Shown in pieces: positions 23,101-38,100 of a stretch of 64,000 nt of DNA (its first letter is position 1; each line of letters begins with the position of its first letter). The stretch lies in NCBI GenBank assembly GCA_029582265.1, contig CM055816.1:34049049-34113048 (forward strand). The letters run 5' to 3'. The translations under genes and the position numbers were made by a program. The notes under the pieces are model-generated. The model searched no databases and had not been told where the DNA came from. It saw only the letters and a program-made list of their open reading frames with translations. Source of the DNA: Zoroaster sp. YZ-2022. Taxonomy: Eukaryota > Echinodermata > Asteroidea > Forcipulatida > Zoroasteridae.

Positions 23101-26100
23101 CATGTTTCAGGTTTATTTTTCTCCGCAGAGTCACAATTAAATATCAAAGTACATTTTAACATAGTAATATAAAATGAAACTAAGTAAATCTGCAGAAGGG
23201 GCCCATTAGAAGCAAAGCTTACGTATATGGGTCCCTATGCAGGCACGGGCAGAGAATAACAATGAAAATATTTACAACTAGAGATTCGAGTTTGTCTTGA
23301 CACAAACTCTAGGTGTTCGGGAGATGTAAAGGTCAAATTGGGGTCACCTTTTTGTAAATATTTTTCGACAATTAACAATCTATACAATGGTGCAAAAAAT
23401 GTGAATTTACCTCTTGTGGTTGTTGAGATATGATTTTTTAAAATATTAAACTTTGACTTCCGGTTTGGACAGGAAGTAAGGTCAAATTGGGGTCACTCAC
23501 AACTCGTGTTTCATCTGCTTGTTAAGTTCTACAGTGTGTAAGTACATGCTAAGTTTCAAGTTCATGTGAAGTTTGCAAGTATGTGTTTGTTACCGGACAG
23601 TCATTGGGGAGAAGGAGAAGAAGAAGTAAAACTAGATATAAGTTTTTGTCACAACAAAAACTAGGTGTTCGGTTGACGTTAAAATGATGACGTCATCAAT
23701 TCGAAGTGTTGGAGAAAGTCAAACGTAACGTCTGTTGAAGTTTTCGCGAGAAGTTTCCATTTCATTTACCGAGGCGTGTGTTCAACTCATTAGTGTGCCA
23801 ACGAAATCTCGTTTATTCTTGAAAAAACAGTTCAAATGTGAAAAACAACTGTTCTGCTACATAAGGGTAAATTTTGGTACTGAAATTCTTTGAGAGAAGG
23901 CATTTCTTTTCCGAGTTTTTACAACCCGTTTTCGTGTAGTTCCAGATACGAATTGTGATTTTGACGAAACCGTCGTCCTCGCTAAATAATGTACGGTTTT
24001 GGAAATATTTTTTTTAATATTAAACTTTCACTTCCGGTTTGGACAGGAAGTAAAGGTGAAATTGGGGTTACCTTCGTGTAAATATTTTTCGACAATTAAC
24101 AATCTATACAATGGTGGAAAGATTGTGAATTTACCTCTTGTGGTTGTTGAGATATTATGTTTTGTTAATATTAAACTTTGGACAGGTAGCAAGGTCAAAT
24201 TGGGGTCACCTTTTTGTAAATATTTGTTGACAATTAATGATATGTACAATGGTACAAAAATTGTGAATTTACCTCTTGTGGTTGTTGAGATATGATTTTT
24301 TAAATTATTAAACTTTGATTTATCGTAATTCGATATCTGATGACCTAATCATGACGTCACAAATTATGTTTCATCTACGTGTTAAGTTCTAAGTATATGG
24401 CAAGTTTCAAGTTCATGTGAAGTTTGCAAAAATGTGTTTTTTTGTAGACAATCGTTGGCGACAAGAAAAAAAAAAAACGAACAAAAACAATAGGTGTTTC
24501 GGGTACATACCCGAACACCTAAAAATAATTTTTTTAAAACGTACAAAAACAATAGGTGTTTCGGGCACATTCCCGAACACCTAACAAGATTACCAAAGTT
24601 CCCTGTACATGCTGCATAACAAAAAAGTTACATAAGATACAAATGACGACACAGACAAAGGACAAAACAACACTAACAAAGTACTATATGCAACAATCAA
24701 GTAAGGAATGAACAAACATTTACTTAAAGGTGTGTGTATACTGGACACACTTGTACTGTAGGTGGAATCTGAATATCAACTTACACCCATGTAGTGGAAC
24801 AGATTTGTAAGAGCGTTTAAAAATATTTTTGGAATTCTTCAATAAATGTATTCTTTTGGTTGATCAAAAAACACCAGCTCTTATTCAGATTTTGCGTTAC
24901 ATCATAAATGGCTCACTGTCTTCGGCCGTGTTTCCGGCTGACCACCGCAAAGCTAGAATTACTCCTGTCCTAAAAGCCATCCCTTGACAGTCAGCAACTT
25001 ACGAGTTACTGACCTGTCTCAATTGAGGAATGATATATTGTGAATTTATATTTACATGCAAAGAAAATGGCTACCGTAAATAAAATGTGCACTTGGAGCA
25101 ATTATCCATGGTTTTGACTCATTTCGACTACCCTGAACAATACCAGACAATGCTTTTACCAGTGAAAAAAAAAGTGCACTAGATATACCTTGGTAAGTAT
25201 ATCAAAATTTTTACTGATTTTGATCCTTGTAGTAGTAGGAGGGTTAAAGATAAAACAGGAATCATGAATTTAAAATGTAAGGTAAAGTATTATGCCAATT
25301 ACATGTACCTCATCTCAATACGTGTCAAACCCAACACGTACTGTATGCATAAATGAATGTTATAGTAGTCATGGGCGTATGGGGACTCTTTGGTTAAGGG
25401 GGGCAGAGGGGTTGATTTGCCTGAAATTTTACACTTTCTTTGTCCAATTTTTTTCTTCTTGATTTGCCCGAATTGTACCCACTGTTTTGCCCGAATTTGG
25501 GGGGGGGGGCAGTTGCCCCCCCCCTGGCTCGTACGCCTATGTTAGTAGTCCTTACAGATAAGATGAGTTTTGTCTTTTTTCTTGAAGGAGTAAACAGTTT
25601 GATGGAAGGTAATTTCTCACCATAATTTATTTATTTATTTGAAACAAATGATGGGTATTCTTTGTATCATCACCTTCTGTATCAAATATACCGTATCTAT
25701 TAACATTTTGAACATTTCAACAAAGGAGAATTACTAATGGTGCGTAGTCAACCTGTAAAGTGTAATGTGGCGTTTTATATTCGACGCCGGGGGAAAACCC
25801 AAGAGACTGATCTTATTGAACCAGGGACACCGACCAGTGCCTATTATCCAACAAAAATATTTATTAACCTTGCGCACGGGTGAGCGGCTACCCGAACACA
25901 AGGGGGGATAATTAACGAACGGCGGACTAAGCCAAGGGGGCAGTTCGTTTTGGTGGAAATGTACCACCGCCTAGGGAATTATTATACCTCAATGGAATTA
26001 GAGCAATTACCAGTAACCTCAATAAACCTCACAAGGATAGTGTTACCAAAGACAGTAATTAAATGGTTTATTCTGATCAATGATTCTTTTACAAAGTCTT

Positions 26101-29100
26101 GTATTAAATTACAATGGCAAAGATAAGGCTAAACCTCACCTCGTTGCTTTCTTTAAATACAATTCAATAACTTTACATACACAATCTTTACAATATACCT
26201 CAGTGAGAATAACCTTGTGGTAAACCTCACCACGAATCTTAAAACAGTATACCTCAACTAGGCTAGCTCACCGCCAGCTTACCCTGCAACAGGTATACCT
26301 CACAACAGGTTATAATATTAACCACAATACAGAAATGTCAGTAACAGATAATCTAACGGGGTTGATTACACCTGAGGATTACCATAACCCTCACAGGAAC
26401 CCAGAGCGCTACAACCAATGAACCTCACCGGGTTAGCAAGCACAAAGGTAATAGGAATACAATCCAGCCGTCAATCCCACCAGAGGTGTACTACAAACAG
26501 CATGTAATCCTCAACCCTACTATGCTCCTCAGCCTTCCCAATAATAGGTCCAACACTCACGCTCACTCACGTTCCCCAAAACAATCCTACCCCAAACAAT
26601 CCTAAAATCTGCCTAATTGTAATAATCTACAACGAACCTCACTGATCACGTCTGCTGTAGCTCTGGAATAAACTCACAACTCGCAGCTCGCTCCGCAACA
26701 ACTCAATGAAACAGCACAGCAACAAGATAACTTGAACGTTCACCACCATCAGCACTCAGCACCAGAATCAGAATGCCCGCGAAACGTGATCACGCCACTC
26801 TCTAGCTCTCACAGGACCCCACGCAATACTTGCTGCGCGCTGCCAGCGCATGCGTGATCAGAGCCCTAAACTTACATATAAGTCTACCACTGTTTCGTCA
26901 CAGTAATCATTGTAATTTGATCTGAAATCTCTTATCTCTTTGGGAACATACATGCATAGCTGCCAACTATTACAAATTTTTCGTAATTATTACAAATTTT
27001 TTTCAGGAATTACGAAAGTACAAATTGATTTACGTACATATACATGTATGTAGTTTGTTTTTGTGTGATTTATTTGCAGTTAGTCATCTTGACCATCATT
27101 TTAGTTTCAGTACGAATTGTTGTCTTAGTCGGTTTCATTACGAATTGGAATTTTAAAATGTTGGCAGCTATGTACATGTATGTGTACATGTATGTCATTT
27201 ATCTCATCTCTTGATAATAAACATTGACCATGTTTATTTAGACTGAAAATTGCTTTGTTTTACATTACCTTGTTCTCCGTAAAAATACAAATATGCAGCA
27301 GGTAGTTCCTTGTTTTTAAGTATTTTGCAGTGTTTACATTTGACCCTTGAAAGGAAAAGACAACATTGGTATTTGGTAATGTATTTTCATTTCAAACCCT
27401 CGACATGATGAAATATACCATAAAACTGTTATAAAAGTCTCCCAATAATACAATGATGAAAGAATAAGATAATATAATTTACATGTAGTTGCTTACATGT
27501 ACATGTTTGAGGAAAACGTATTTTTTATTGAAAACAAAATTGCCAGAAGGCAACCTTTTAAATTTATGATTCCTGTTTTATCTTTAACCCTCCTACTACT
27601 ACAAGGCTCAAAATCAGTAAAAAATTGTGATATACTTGCCAAGGTATATCTAGTGCACTTTTTTTTCACTGGTAAAGCATTGTCTGGTATTGTTCAGGGT
27701 GGTCGAAATGACAGTCAAAACGCTGAGGCAGTTGACTGATTTTGACCTCTACAGCAACTTCCCACTAAAGTGCAGCAATAGTAGGAGGGTTAATGGAAAC
27801 ACTTCAGACAAAATGCTCTCTTAGGATGATAGTAGATGCATACATAATGTACATGTATGTGTATACAAAGTATAAGCTGTTAAATACTAAATATTATACA
27901 AATATAACATGGTTTGAGGGTGGACAGTCGATATTAGCTCCCCGAGGTATTGGAAGTTGACAAACTAGTTTGCCTCGGGAACTAGTTTGTCAACTTCCAA
28001 TACCTTGGGGAGCTAATATCGACTGTCCACCCGAAATAAACCATGTTACCGTAATTTCCGGAATATAAGCCGCGCGGTGTATAAGCCGCACTACCCCAAA
28101 ATCACCAAAACAAGATTCACGCGTCAACATATAAGCCGCACCGCGTATAAGCCGCACACGTACACACAGAGGGCCGCCGGACGCCACTCACTGTCAGTAC
28201 ATCGCCACAAACTTGGAGGTCATTGTGTTGCGTTCGAGTCAAAATGTATTGAAAGAGACACAATAGCATACCTGCCAACCTTGACAAGTGAAAATTCGTA
28301 ATACTAATACTAATTAATAGTAAAGTTTGGCACATTTTACGCATGTCCGAAATACATGTGCATGTACAGGAATCAACGGCACTGCTTGTGGGATCGATGT
28401 TTCTTCGACTCCACGTGTTTCTTGACATCGTTAAGGCCACCATGGCTAATGCAGAAATCCGTGCTGCATATTTTACAAAATGCGTGAAGTTCCCCAAGTT
28501 TGGAGGCAGCAATAACTGGGTAGCTTTCTGAGTATTTATCTCGAAATTTCTGCACCGCAGCTTTCTGCGACATTTTTATTTTGCGTGTCCCGTATCACAC
28601 TATTTACGGCACTTGTCGAACGTAGTCCCGCTGGTTGCCTGCTTTCTGCACAACGTAAATGTAATCACTACAACGGCAACCAACGAAACGATGACTCATC
28701 GCCTGCCACGCGTAACGAATTTTCCTATTGGCTCCTTCCATTATAACGAATTTTCCCATTGGCTCTCTGGTACACGCATGGCATGCATAGACTACGATCT
28801 ACGTCGTGGATTCTGATGTCGCTGGCGCTAAACGTTGCAACAGTTTTTTCAGAAGTTTTGAATAAATCTGTGTGTATCGAGGTTTAGTGAGCACTAAAAC
28901 TGACAATGACCAGACCATTTTCGCTACGAACAATAAAGGTTTTAAGGTTTCTGTTTCTGTCTGTTTACCAACGATTTTTGCTTAATTGTGCATTGTGTTT
29001 TGTTCTTCAAGATTCATACCTCGGCGTATAAGCCGCACCGCGTATAAGCCGCAGGCAACTTTTACCGTGTCAAAATCAACGTATAAGCCGCGGCTTATAT

Positions 29101-32100
29101 TCCGGAAATTACGGTATATTTGTTTTACTATACCTCATACATATCCAGTTGCCATTACAATAATAAGGAGCATCATTGAGCTTGGGAAAATGCGAATTGA
29201 CATTTACGTGTGCCGGCATCTTTTCGTGTGTGTATGTAGCTATATAGGGCAATGTTCGCGTGTGCGTACTACACCCGTGCGACTGTTCCCCGATTGCTTC
29301 GTAAAGCGCATGCATAGTAGACTGACGCATGCGACAGTCTACTACTCATGCATATTTACCCTGTGCGTGAATACTCGCGGGCGCTTGGTAAACAGCCAAA
29401 ATAGCATCTGGCACGTGATGGTGAATGGACCAGTGAGAATTCGGCTCTTAATAGTAATGTAAACTGAATAGTAATGTACATTGTAAACTGAATACCGTTT
29501 CCTTTCTGTTTCCCTTACTTTATTGGCTTTTTAATTGTTGGTATGATCATACTATTCTCCTGTGCCTTGGTGTCTGTTTCCAAACATTCGCACATACAAT
29601 GTACATGTATGCCAATTGTTTTGTTTCACAGCAATCTACACTCGGGTCGACAAAGGGCAAACTAATCAGACGACACCTCTGATCATGAAACCCCTTGCCA
29701 AGGCTGGCCCCAAAAGGTGTGGTCACTGTCTAGCTATGATTACACATAGTTTTCCTGTTCTGATCACCAGCTATTATTATTTTTTTATTAACCCAAGAAA
29801 TCACACAGTTCAAAGGTGCAGGTCACTGACACATACAATATAGCTGTCCTGTTATGATCACCAGCTGTTATTAACCCAAGAAATCACACAGTTCAAAGGT
29901 GTCATCACTGCCTAAAACATTACTATGCGTAAATGTACATGTACATGTCCTTTTATGATTATCAGCATAATATTAACCCTAGAAATCATGCAGTTCAAAG
30001 GTATGATCACTAACTACCCATTACTATGCATCAGTGTTGGAGTCAAGACTTCAAAGTCCGAGACCGAGACCTCAAAGTCCGAGACCAAGACCTCAGTCGA
30101 GACCTCCAATACTGCTATATGCATACATGTAGCTGTCCTGTTATCATAAACAGATTATATTAACCTTGCCCACGCAGCAACCCAGAACACAATGCACAAA
30201 AAAAAAAAATGTTTAAATAAAAAATCCACGCGATTAGCAGATGCCCCGAGGTCCTTTACCAATCTGTTCTGTGGTTTTTTTAAATGTTTTTCTTTATATT
30301 CCTCTACTGATTAATGCATTAGGCATCTAATTTGTTATAGTATCACTCATTTAAAGAGAAACAAGCCCAACATTTTGCTTACACTGATTGGTTTAAATAA
30401 ATTTGCATACATTTGCTGGAGGTTTATGAATAAATCAGCAGTAGCCTCGGAACGTGTGGGATCTTATTTTGGGTTGTTGTGTTGTTCAGGATTGCCACGT
30501 GTACTTTGACTAAAGGCTAATTAATATTAACCCTGTAGATCACACAGTTCACGGATTCTCTTAAATGTTGTATTGTATGTATTTGCTTGTCATTACTACA
30601 TGTACATGTACATGTAATTAACATTATACAACTTATTTACAGGTGCAGTTGTCTTGCTCGGATTTTCTTGAGCTTGCTTAATTCAATACATCTGTTTTCC
30701 TGATCCCACATTTCCGTTTTCTCCCAGTTGATAACACTCACAGGTTTTAACAGGTTTTTATCACCAAACTGTCAAATAATGATTTTCATTGTAACTCAAA
30801 AAACAACATAGAATTCGGAAAAACATACATGTAGTATTGGGAGCATTCATGAAACAAAAATAAACAAGTGTGTAAAAATTATTGAAATTTTGTGAAATTG
30901 AGAAATAATGGTAGTTTAAAATCATTGTTTGAAACATTATAAAATGCGGCTACGTGTAGCTTGGGAGGTTGTTGTATGAGTTTTGTTTTAGTTCAAAAAG
31001 TGTGTGGGGGAGGGACAGACGGGGGATGGACAGACGGGGGAGGGACGGACAGACGGGGGAGGGACAGACGGGGGTACCTCCCTAATGGAATTACACCCAT
31101 ATGCCCATTGTCACTGTTAGTGTTAATTTGAATTTAAGCTTACATGTGTATGTAAATGTACAGTACATGTATGCCCGTACATGTAATTTCATTGTCCTTG
31201 TTGATTTGAATTTAAGCTTACATGTACATGTTCAGTAGACCATTTAAAATATACACAGTAGTCATTTTGTACACATGTCTATGAGAATCACAATGAGGCG
31301 GGTGTTCAGAATAGTGTAGTGGAATCTACTTCACAATGATCTAGGCGCAGGAAATGGGTGAGAGTACGGCTATGAGTACTTCAGTTCTTGAGTTGTATTC
31401 AAGTATACAGAAAAAAATGTATACATGTAGTGTATGATTACGAGTACTCTGAGTGGAACCTCGATCTTCATAATAAGCTGGAAAATTGTGTTTAAAGGAA
31501 AGATACCATTACCAACTTCACATAATAATTCTGTAATTTTAAAATCAGGTAACTTTCCATTGTGAACATACGATATAATAGATCCTTCAAAACCCAAATG
31601 CAATGATTCCAGTGGCATAGCCACGGCGGGGCCTGGGGGGTGGGGGAGGGGGCGGGCGCACGTGCCCCTCCACAAATTTCCAGTGGTGCCCCCCCACAAA
31701 TTTCCAGTGGTGCCCCCCACGAAATAATCCTGAAAGTGCCCCAAAAAAGAAAAGAAAAGAAAAAGAAAATTTAAAACACCCATACCCCTGGGCCCCCACT
31801 GAAAAGCAATTCCCCCGCACCCCCCCTGTTTCCCGCACTGAAAAAGTCCTGGCTACGCCACTGAATGATTCGTTTTTTTTTGTTTTTTTCGTGTGCAATA
31901 TTTCAATAAATTTTCAGCAGATGAACCAGTACTATTGAGAGTGAAATACACGAGGTCATCAGGTTATACACGTATTTCCCTCCCAACAGCAGCAGGTGTG
32001 CTTTATAATGTGTCTCCCATTGTTGATTTAGAACAAATAATGCATGTACAGTTGTATATAAAAAAATTAAAAAATAATAAATACATGTAGTTCAAACTGC

Positions 32101-35100
32101 AGTTTTTGTCAAATGTTTCAGCGTTTGCATTTGTTTAGGGAAAAATTATATATGCGCAGATTAGAAACCTAGACAAATTTGAGCTCCATTGGGTTTGTAA
32201 TTTTTAATATTTTTTATAAAGAACAAGGCATCACAATGCTTTCATTTTTAAGGAGTCTAGCGGTTGAGTGCACATACATGTACTTGTGTCCTTGAGACAT
32301 TTTACCGTAATTGCTTCTCTGCACATAGGAGTATAAATGGGTACCTGTGAGGCTATAGATGGTTAACCCTAACTTTCCCAAATCCTCCAAAATCCTTCAC
32401 TTTAGCAAAGAGGATTGAGGTTATTAGGCATACTTGCCTTTCCATGATACATGTACATCCATGTACATCCATGTTTGTTGTAGTGATTGTAAGGTCAGTG
32501 CTTGGGTCAGTGGACACTGTTTATTGCTCCATGCATGCAGGGAGGGTCCCTGGCCATGTACATGTATCACAGATTAGAAACACATGTGTGCATGTCATGT
32601 GCTTGCTTTACTACTGAAGGATTTTGGAGGATTCAGGTTATGTGTAAGCAAGTGGGCCGATGGAGTAGGCTGATGTGTTAGATGAGCACTGGCCTGTAGC
32701 GCAAAAAGAGATTGCAAATATGATAATTTTTGCGTCCATAAAGCAGTACTTGCACCCATGCTGTGCCTAGTGTTTAACCCTCCTACAATCAGTGCAATTT
32801 GTGAAATGACCCATTCAGGCCACTCCAAGCCATTAGCTGTTGCCAGTGGCCTCCTATGGTTACCCTTCTGTGCACTGTTACACCACTGAGATTGCAGGGT
32901 AAGGTGGTCTCCCATTGATACATTGCAGACCATACTAATATGTTCAAACACAGGGGCCTTGGGTGACACACAGTTGATATTGTAAGATTACTTCCAAAGG
33001 ACAGCGGGCTTGTACTAAAGGTTGGTGAAAAACATTTATAAAAAATTTAGTGGATCGGAGCTAGTGGCCTCCATGTGTAAGAGGGTTAAATTAATGAAGA
33101 CATTTACTTTGTCTTTACGTAATGTTACTTTTGCAGATACTTTTGATAGTTTATCAGAACAGAAAATCGAACATCCACAGTTCTCTTCTGGAGAATCTTC
33201 CTCCGTTAAAAAGACAGGTCTGCCTTATTCATTTTAGAACCATCGCCAAAAACATGCTGCGGGGAATTTAATTTATTTATTTATTTTATTTATTTTATTT
33301 ATTTTTCTGGTGAGCGATTATATCTTTATCCAAAGTTCAACACCAGAAGTCTATTACCTACGTGAAGCGTGCCAGCCTGCTGTAATCAATACCAGAAGTC
33401 TATTCATGGCATTGGTAGTCTTTAAGTCCTAGGGCCAATTTCATAGACATTCTGCTTTCCCTTAGCCAAGGGTGCATCCAAGAATTGTGGAAGGAGGGGG
33501 TCCAAAGGTGTAGGCACACAGCCCTCCCAGTGTGGGTGCACAGGGGCCATTATGTTCAACTTGAAATGTTTTTAGAAATTGTTTGTTGCCATGTTGATTA
33601 TGGGGTCATGTGAATTTGTTCATGGAAATATTAAGAAAACTATCGATTATGCTTCTTGTCAAAGAAACAGATTCTTCAAAATTACCTAAGTGAAAATGAT
33701 ACAAAAAGTTTACACAAGAGGGAAATGAATCTTACTCCACCCCACCCCAACCCTTCCTCCATTTCTCAAACCTTACACAAACTGTACCTCAAAAATTCAT
33801 CCATTTTTAGGCCACATTGCTGCCTTTTGTCATGCGTATATAATACATTGTCATCACTTGTACATGTATATAAATATTTCTGGTATAAATAAAATATTTT
33901 GTGGTATTTTGTGTACAACTAAGTAGGTTAGTATTAGGTAAAACTTGTAGCTTTTCCATGGTGAAGAGGATAAGTAAGACTAATTGCGGTGACACCATGT
34001 GAAATTCTCTATTGAGTAGTAATTAGTTCTGAAAAGAACTGGAGGTTACAACTCCACGTTTTGATCAGTATGCCCTGATCGTCCTCAGGAGGATGATCAG
34101 GAGGACGATCAGATCAGAGCACACTGATCGAAACGTCGAGTTGTACCTCCAGTTCTTTTCAGAACTAATTACTACGCAATAGAGAATTTCACATGGTGTC
34201 ACCGCAATTAGTCTTACTTAGGTTAGTATTAGATATTACAATGTAGGTATTACAATGTAGTACACAATATTTATTTAATCTCATGTACATGTACATAATA
34301 CTGAACCGATGTATATGTACATGTATAAAAAAAAAAGCCATACACATTGTATCTTAATTTGACATACACCATAAATTCAGCCATTCGTAGGCCACATTGC
34401 TGCCATTTGTAATTTTTATATCATCAGTGTTGCTGTTTGTCTACATGTATATATGTGACATGTCACCACAAAATGAGCCGGAAATTTAACAATTGAGTTA
34501 TTGGTATTTCTGGATTCAGTAGAACAAGAGCTTTCCAATGATATATAACACTTGTGGTTACAGCGAACCACCAGACCACCAGAGGGGGATTTGCGGTTTT
34601 GTTTCCGTCTTTGTTTCAAATTGTTTGTCAGAATCACGATCAAAGCTACCAACGAAATTGGCCTGAAATTGAGGTTTTTAATTGTCTGATTGAACTGAAA
34701 ATTTGGAATTCGATATAAGGATATTTACAAATTACAAATATAATAACCAAAAAAATAGACCTCCCCTCCGATTTTTTTTTTTTTTTTAAACTTTTCCCGC
34801 TGTACTGTGAAATGGTATAGTGCGAGTTTATGCTCATTTCGTAACAGGTCACGTATTATATTTTATGTAATTTTTACAGCTTCATTACATTAGTATTACA
34901 TGTAGTAAGCAGTATTCATTTAACCTCAAATACATACATGTACACTCACTCATTTAACCTCAAATACATACATGTACACTCGCTTCCCCCGCTTTCCCCC
35001 GCAACATGCTCAAAATAGCACTTTACAAGTAACAGGTGAAATGATCATTTAATCCGATTTCATCGATTGTGTATTACATAATTTCCTAGCAAGAACAGTA

Positions 35101-38100
35101 AAAAAGAATATTGACTTCAAAACACAGGCACTTTCAAGAAGTCTTAAGTAGTGTAAATAAAATAAAATAAATTATTAGTTCTCCAAACTGAACTTTAGGG
35201 ATGTTGCAATACTTATGGCCAGTGAGTGTACATTTACATACCCATGTAACTTACAATACTGAACCCATGTAACAAGAAAAATCATAATTTGTTGAATGTT
35301 GTCTTCTTTCCATTAGCGCACTGCAAATGTCATTTTATTTTTACAGCCTGTCAAAACTGGCAATTTGTAATAATTATAATTTACAAACTGTTGATATGAT
35401 TGGCAGTTACACATGCAGGATATCCCCTTTGAGTGTCCAGACTCGCATTCTCCTTAATCGTCCAATAGCGGATATAAGGAACATAATGGGGCATACATGT
35501 ACATATACATGTACGCCCCTACCCCAATTTTGTTGGGCCACTAAACGCCTGCATATCACAAACACCTCCGCTCCCCCCCTCCCAAAAAAAATAATAAAAA
35601 AATAAAAAATCGGAATTGAGTCAAATGAATAATGAAATAAATGTACATTTGTTGCCAATTTGTACAATTATTATTTTATTATTTTTTTAGTAACGGGACT
35701 TTTCACAGGGCATGGAATCGGTGTCTTAGTTTAAGATGAACACAGTGACTGAAAATTACTGGTTCATTTATGCAGCAGCAATGGTAATATGACCTTATCA
35801 TGTGGGGTATTATTTTCAGTCACTGAGTTCATCTAAAACTAGCACTCCGATTCCATGCCCTGTTGATCGTGATGATATTGTCCCTTTAATTGTTTTTGTT
35901 TATTGATGTTGTTTGTTTTCATTTTGTTTGTTTTCATTTTGTTTGTTTGTTTGTTTTTTGGGGAGGGGGTTACAAATAAGTACAAATGGAAGGTATCCCC
36001 TACCCCCTCTTGGGTATGTGACTGATAACTGAATTAATGAGCCAGCACTTCAAAGTTCCCAGCTCCTCCCCTCACCCCCTCCCCTCACCCCCTCACCCCC
36101 TCCCCGCTTAATTCAGAGCAAGTTTCTCATCAGCATCGGCGTCATCTTAAAAATGTAGCATAGAATAAACAAAAATAATACAAACACATTTTGAACATCC
36201 ATACATGTTTATATTAGTATTTACATGTTGTTGCCTGTCTAATAGCCTGACATCCTTAATAGAATTAATCTTTTGGCTTATTGCAGTTGCAGAGGAACCA
36301 TTGAGATCTTCCTTCAGAGGATCTGCCGATGAGGCTACTAAAAAAGGTCTACCTCTACTTGTTATTTTTTGTGTTAACATAACATAACAGTATTTTTTAA
36401 AACTTGTTTATCATCCAAGTTTACTTGTTTTGTTCTCTAGCACTGATACATTAATATACTACTCAAAACAATTTAGGGAACACCAGAATAATCTCAGTTA
36501 AAGCAAGATCATTTATTTCAGATAAACACAATGTTTCACAGAATTGATGAGAAACAACTGCACAATGAAACAGATGATAAAGGATGCATGTAATGATTAC
36601 ACATTTCATGACATGACTGCTGAAAGAGAGGGGGTTGCAAATGAAAATCCTGGTTCATGGAACATTTCAAACCCATTTGATGTTAAAAATCCGGTGTTCC
36701 CTAAATTGTTTTGAGTAGTATATTTAAACAGAAGTTTGTTTGTTTTTTCCACTAATACTTTTTTCCACAAATACTTTTTTCCTATTAATGGCATCATCTC
36801 TTCTTGGTTAAACTGGAGGTGGAAAGAGGAATATATATATATTTTTTTAAAGAAAAGTACTTTTTCAAAAGAATTTTTAAGTCTCAATTCTACACTCATC
36901 CATGTAAGCCATTTTCATTTTGCTTTGGTTAAACCTCTCCACAAATTTGGTTGCTGAAACATGTTTTAATAACCAATTTTATCCAACCGATTTATTATTG
37001 TACATTCTTTACTGAAAAGGGGAAATGTCGAAGCCTGAAATCCAAATTGATTGTGGCTTATTGCAGTTGAAGAGGGAGTGAATCTTTGTCGGAATGTTTG
37101 TAGTTATGGCTACTAACAGATGCTTCTGCTGCTGTCTCGTTCTGTTCCAACATTCACTTCAAACTAATTTATAAAGCTCAATTTTCAACAAATGTTCCTC
37201 CATGAAATGTCCATTGTAATTTGCAAATATCCTGGTTTGTAATGACTTATAATTAGTTTCATGGAGTATACATGTATTTTCAAATTCAGAGTCTGTACTG
37301 AATGCATTTCTTTCTTTCTTTTTCTCTTCAGAGAACAAATCATATCCAAAGTAATATTTGTCTTAGACAAAGTTGAGTTTGTGGGAGTGTCATCACCTTA
37401 AAGGGGCAGTATCATCACGATAAAAGCAGAGTTTCAACAGGGCATGGAATCAGTGTCCTAGTTTAAGATGAACACAGTGACTGAAAATCAGTGGCTCATT
37501 TATGCAGCAGCAACAGTAATAACACCTTATCATGTGGGGTATTATGGCAGTCACTCAGTTAATCCAAAAATAGCACTCTGATTCCATGCCCTGTTGATTG
37601 AGACGATACTGCCCTTTTAAATTGTTTTCAGTAACATTTTTGAAGTACAAATTCCTTCCAGCATACATTTCATTACATGGACATTTCCTTACATACATTG
37701 TACATGTATGGTCATTTGTAACCTACAGTATAATAATAATAATAATGTATAGATTTATATAGCGCACGTATCCACCAACTAAGTGGCGCTCAAGGCGCAT
37801 TATATTATTATCCCTGCTCATAAGGCTCATAAGGCTCATAAATCATTCCTGAAACCATCTCAGCTCCCTGGGGAGTATACAGCTCAATTGCTGCCATTTC
37901 TAGCGCATATAGAGCAAACCATCTCTGCCTTCACAGGTACCCATTTAACCCCTGGGTGGAGAGAAGCAATTATGGTTAAGTGTCTTGCTCAAGGACACAG
38001 GTGTCACGGCCGGGGCTCGAACCCACACTCTGCTGCTGGCAACACCAGAACTTGAGTTCAGTGCGCTAGACCGCACGACAATCCACTTCACGTGCATTAT

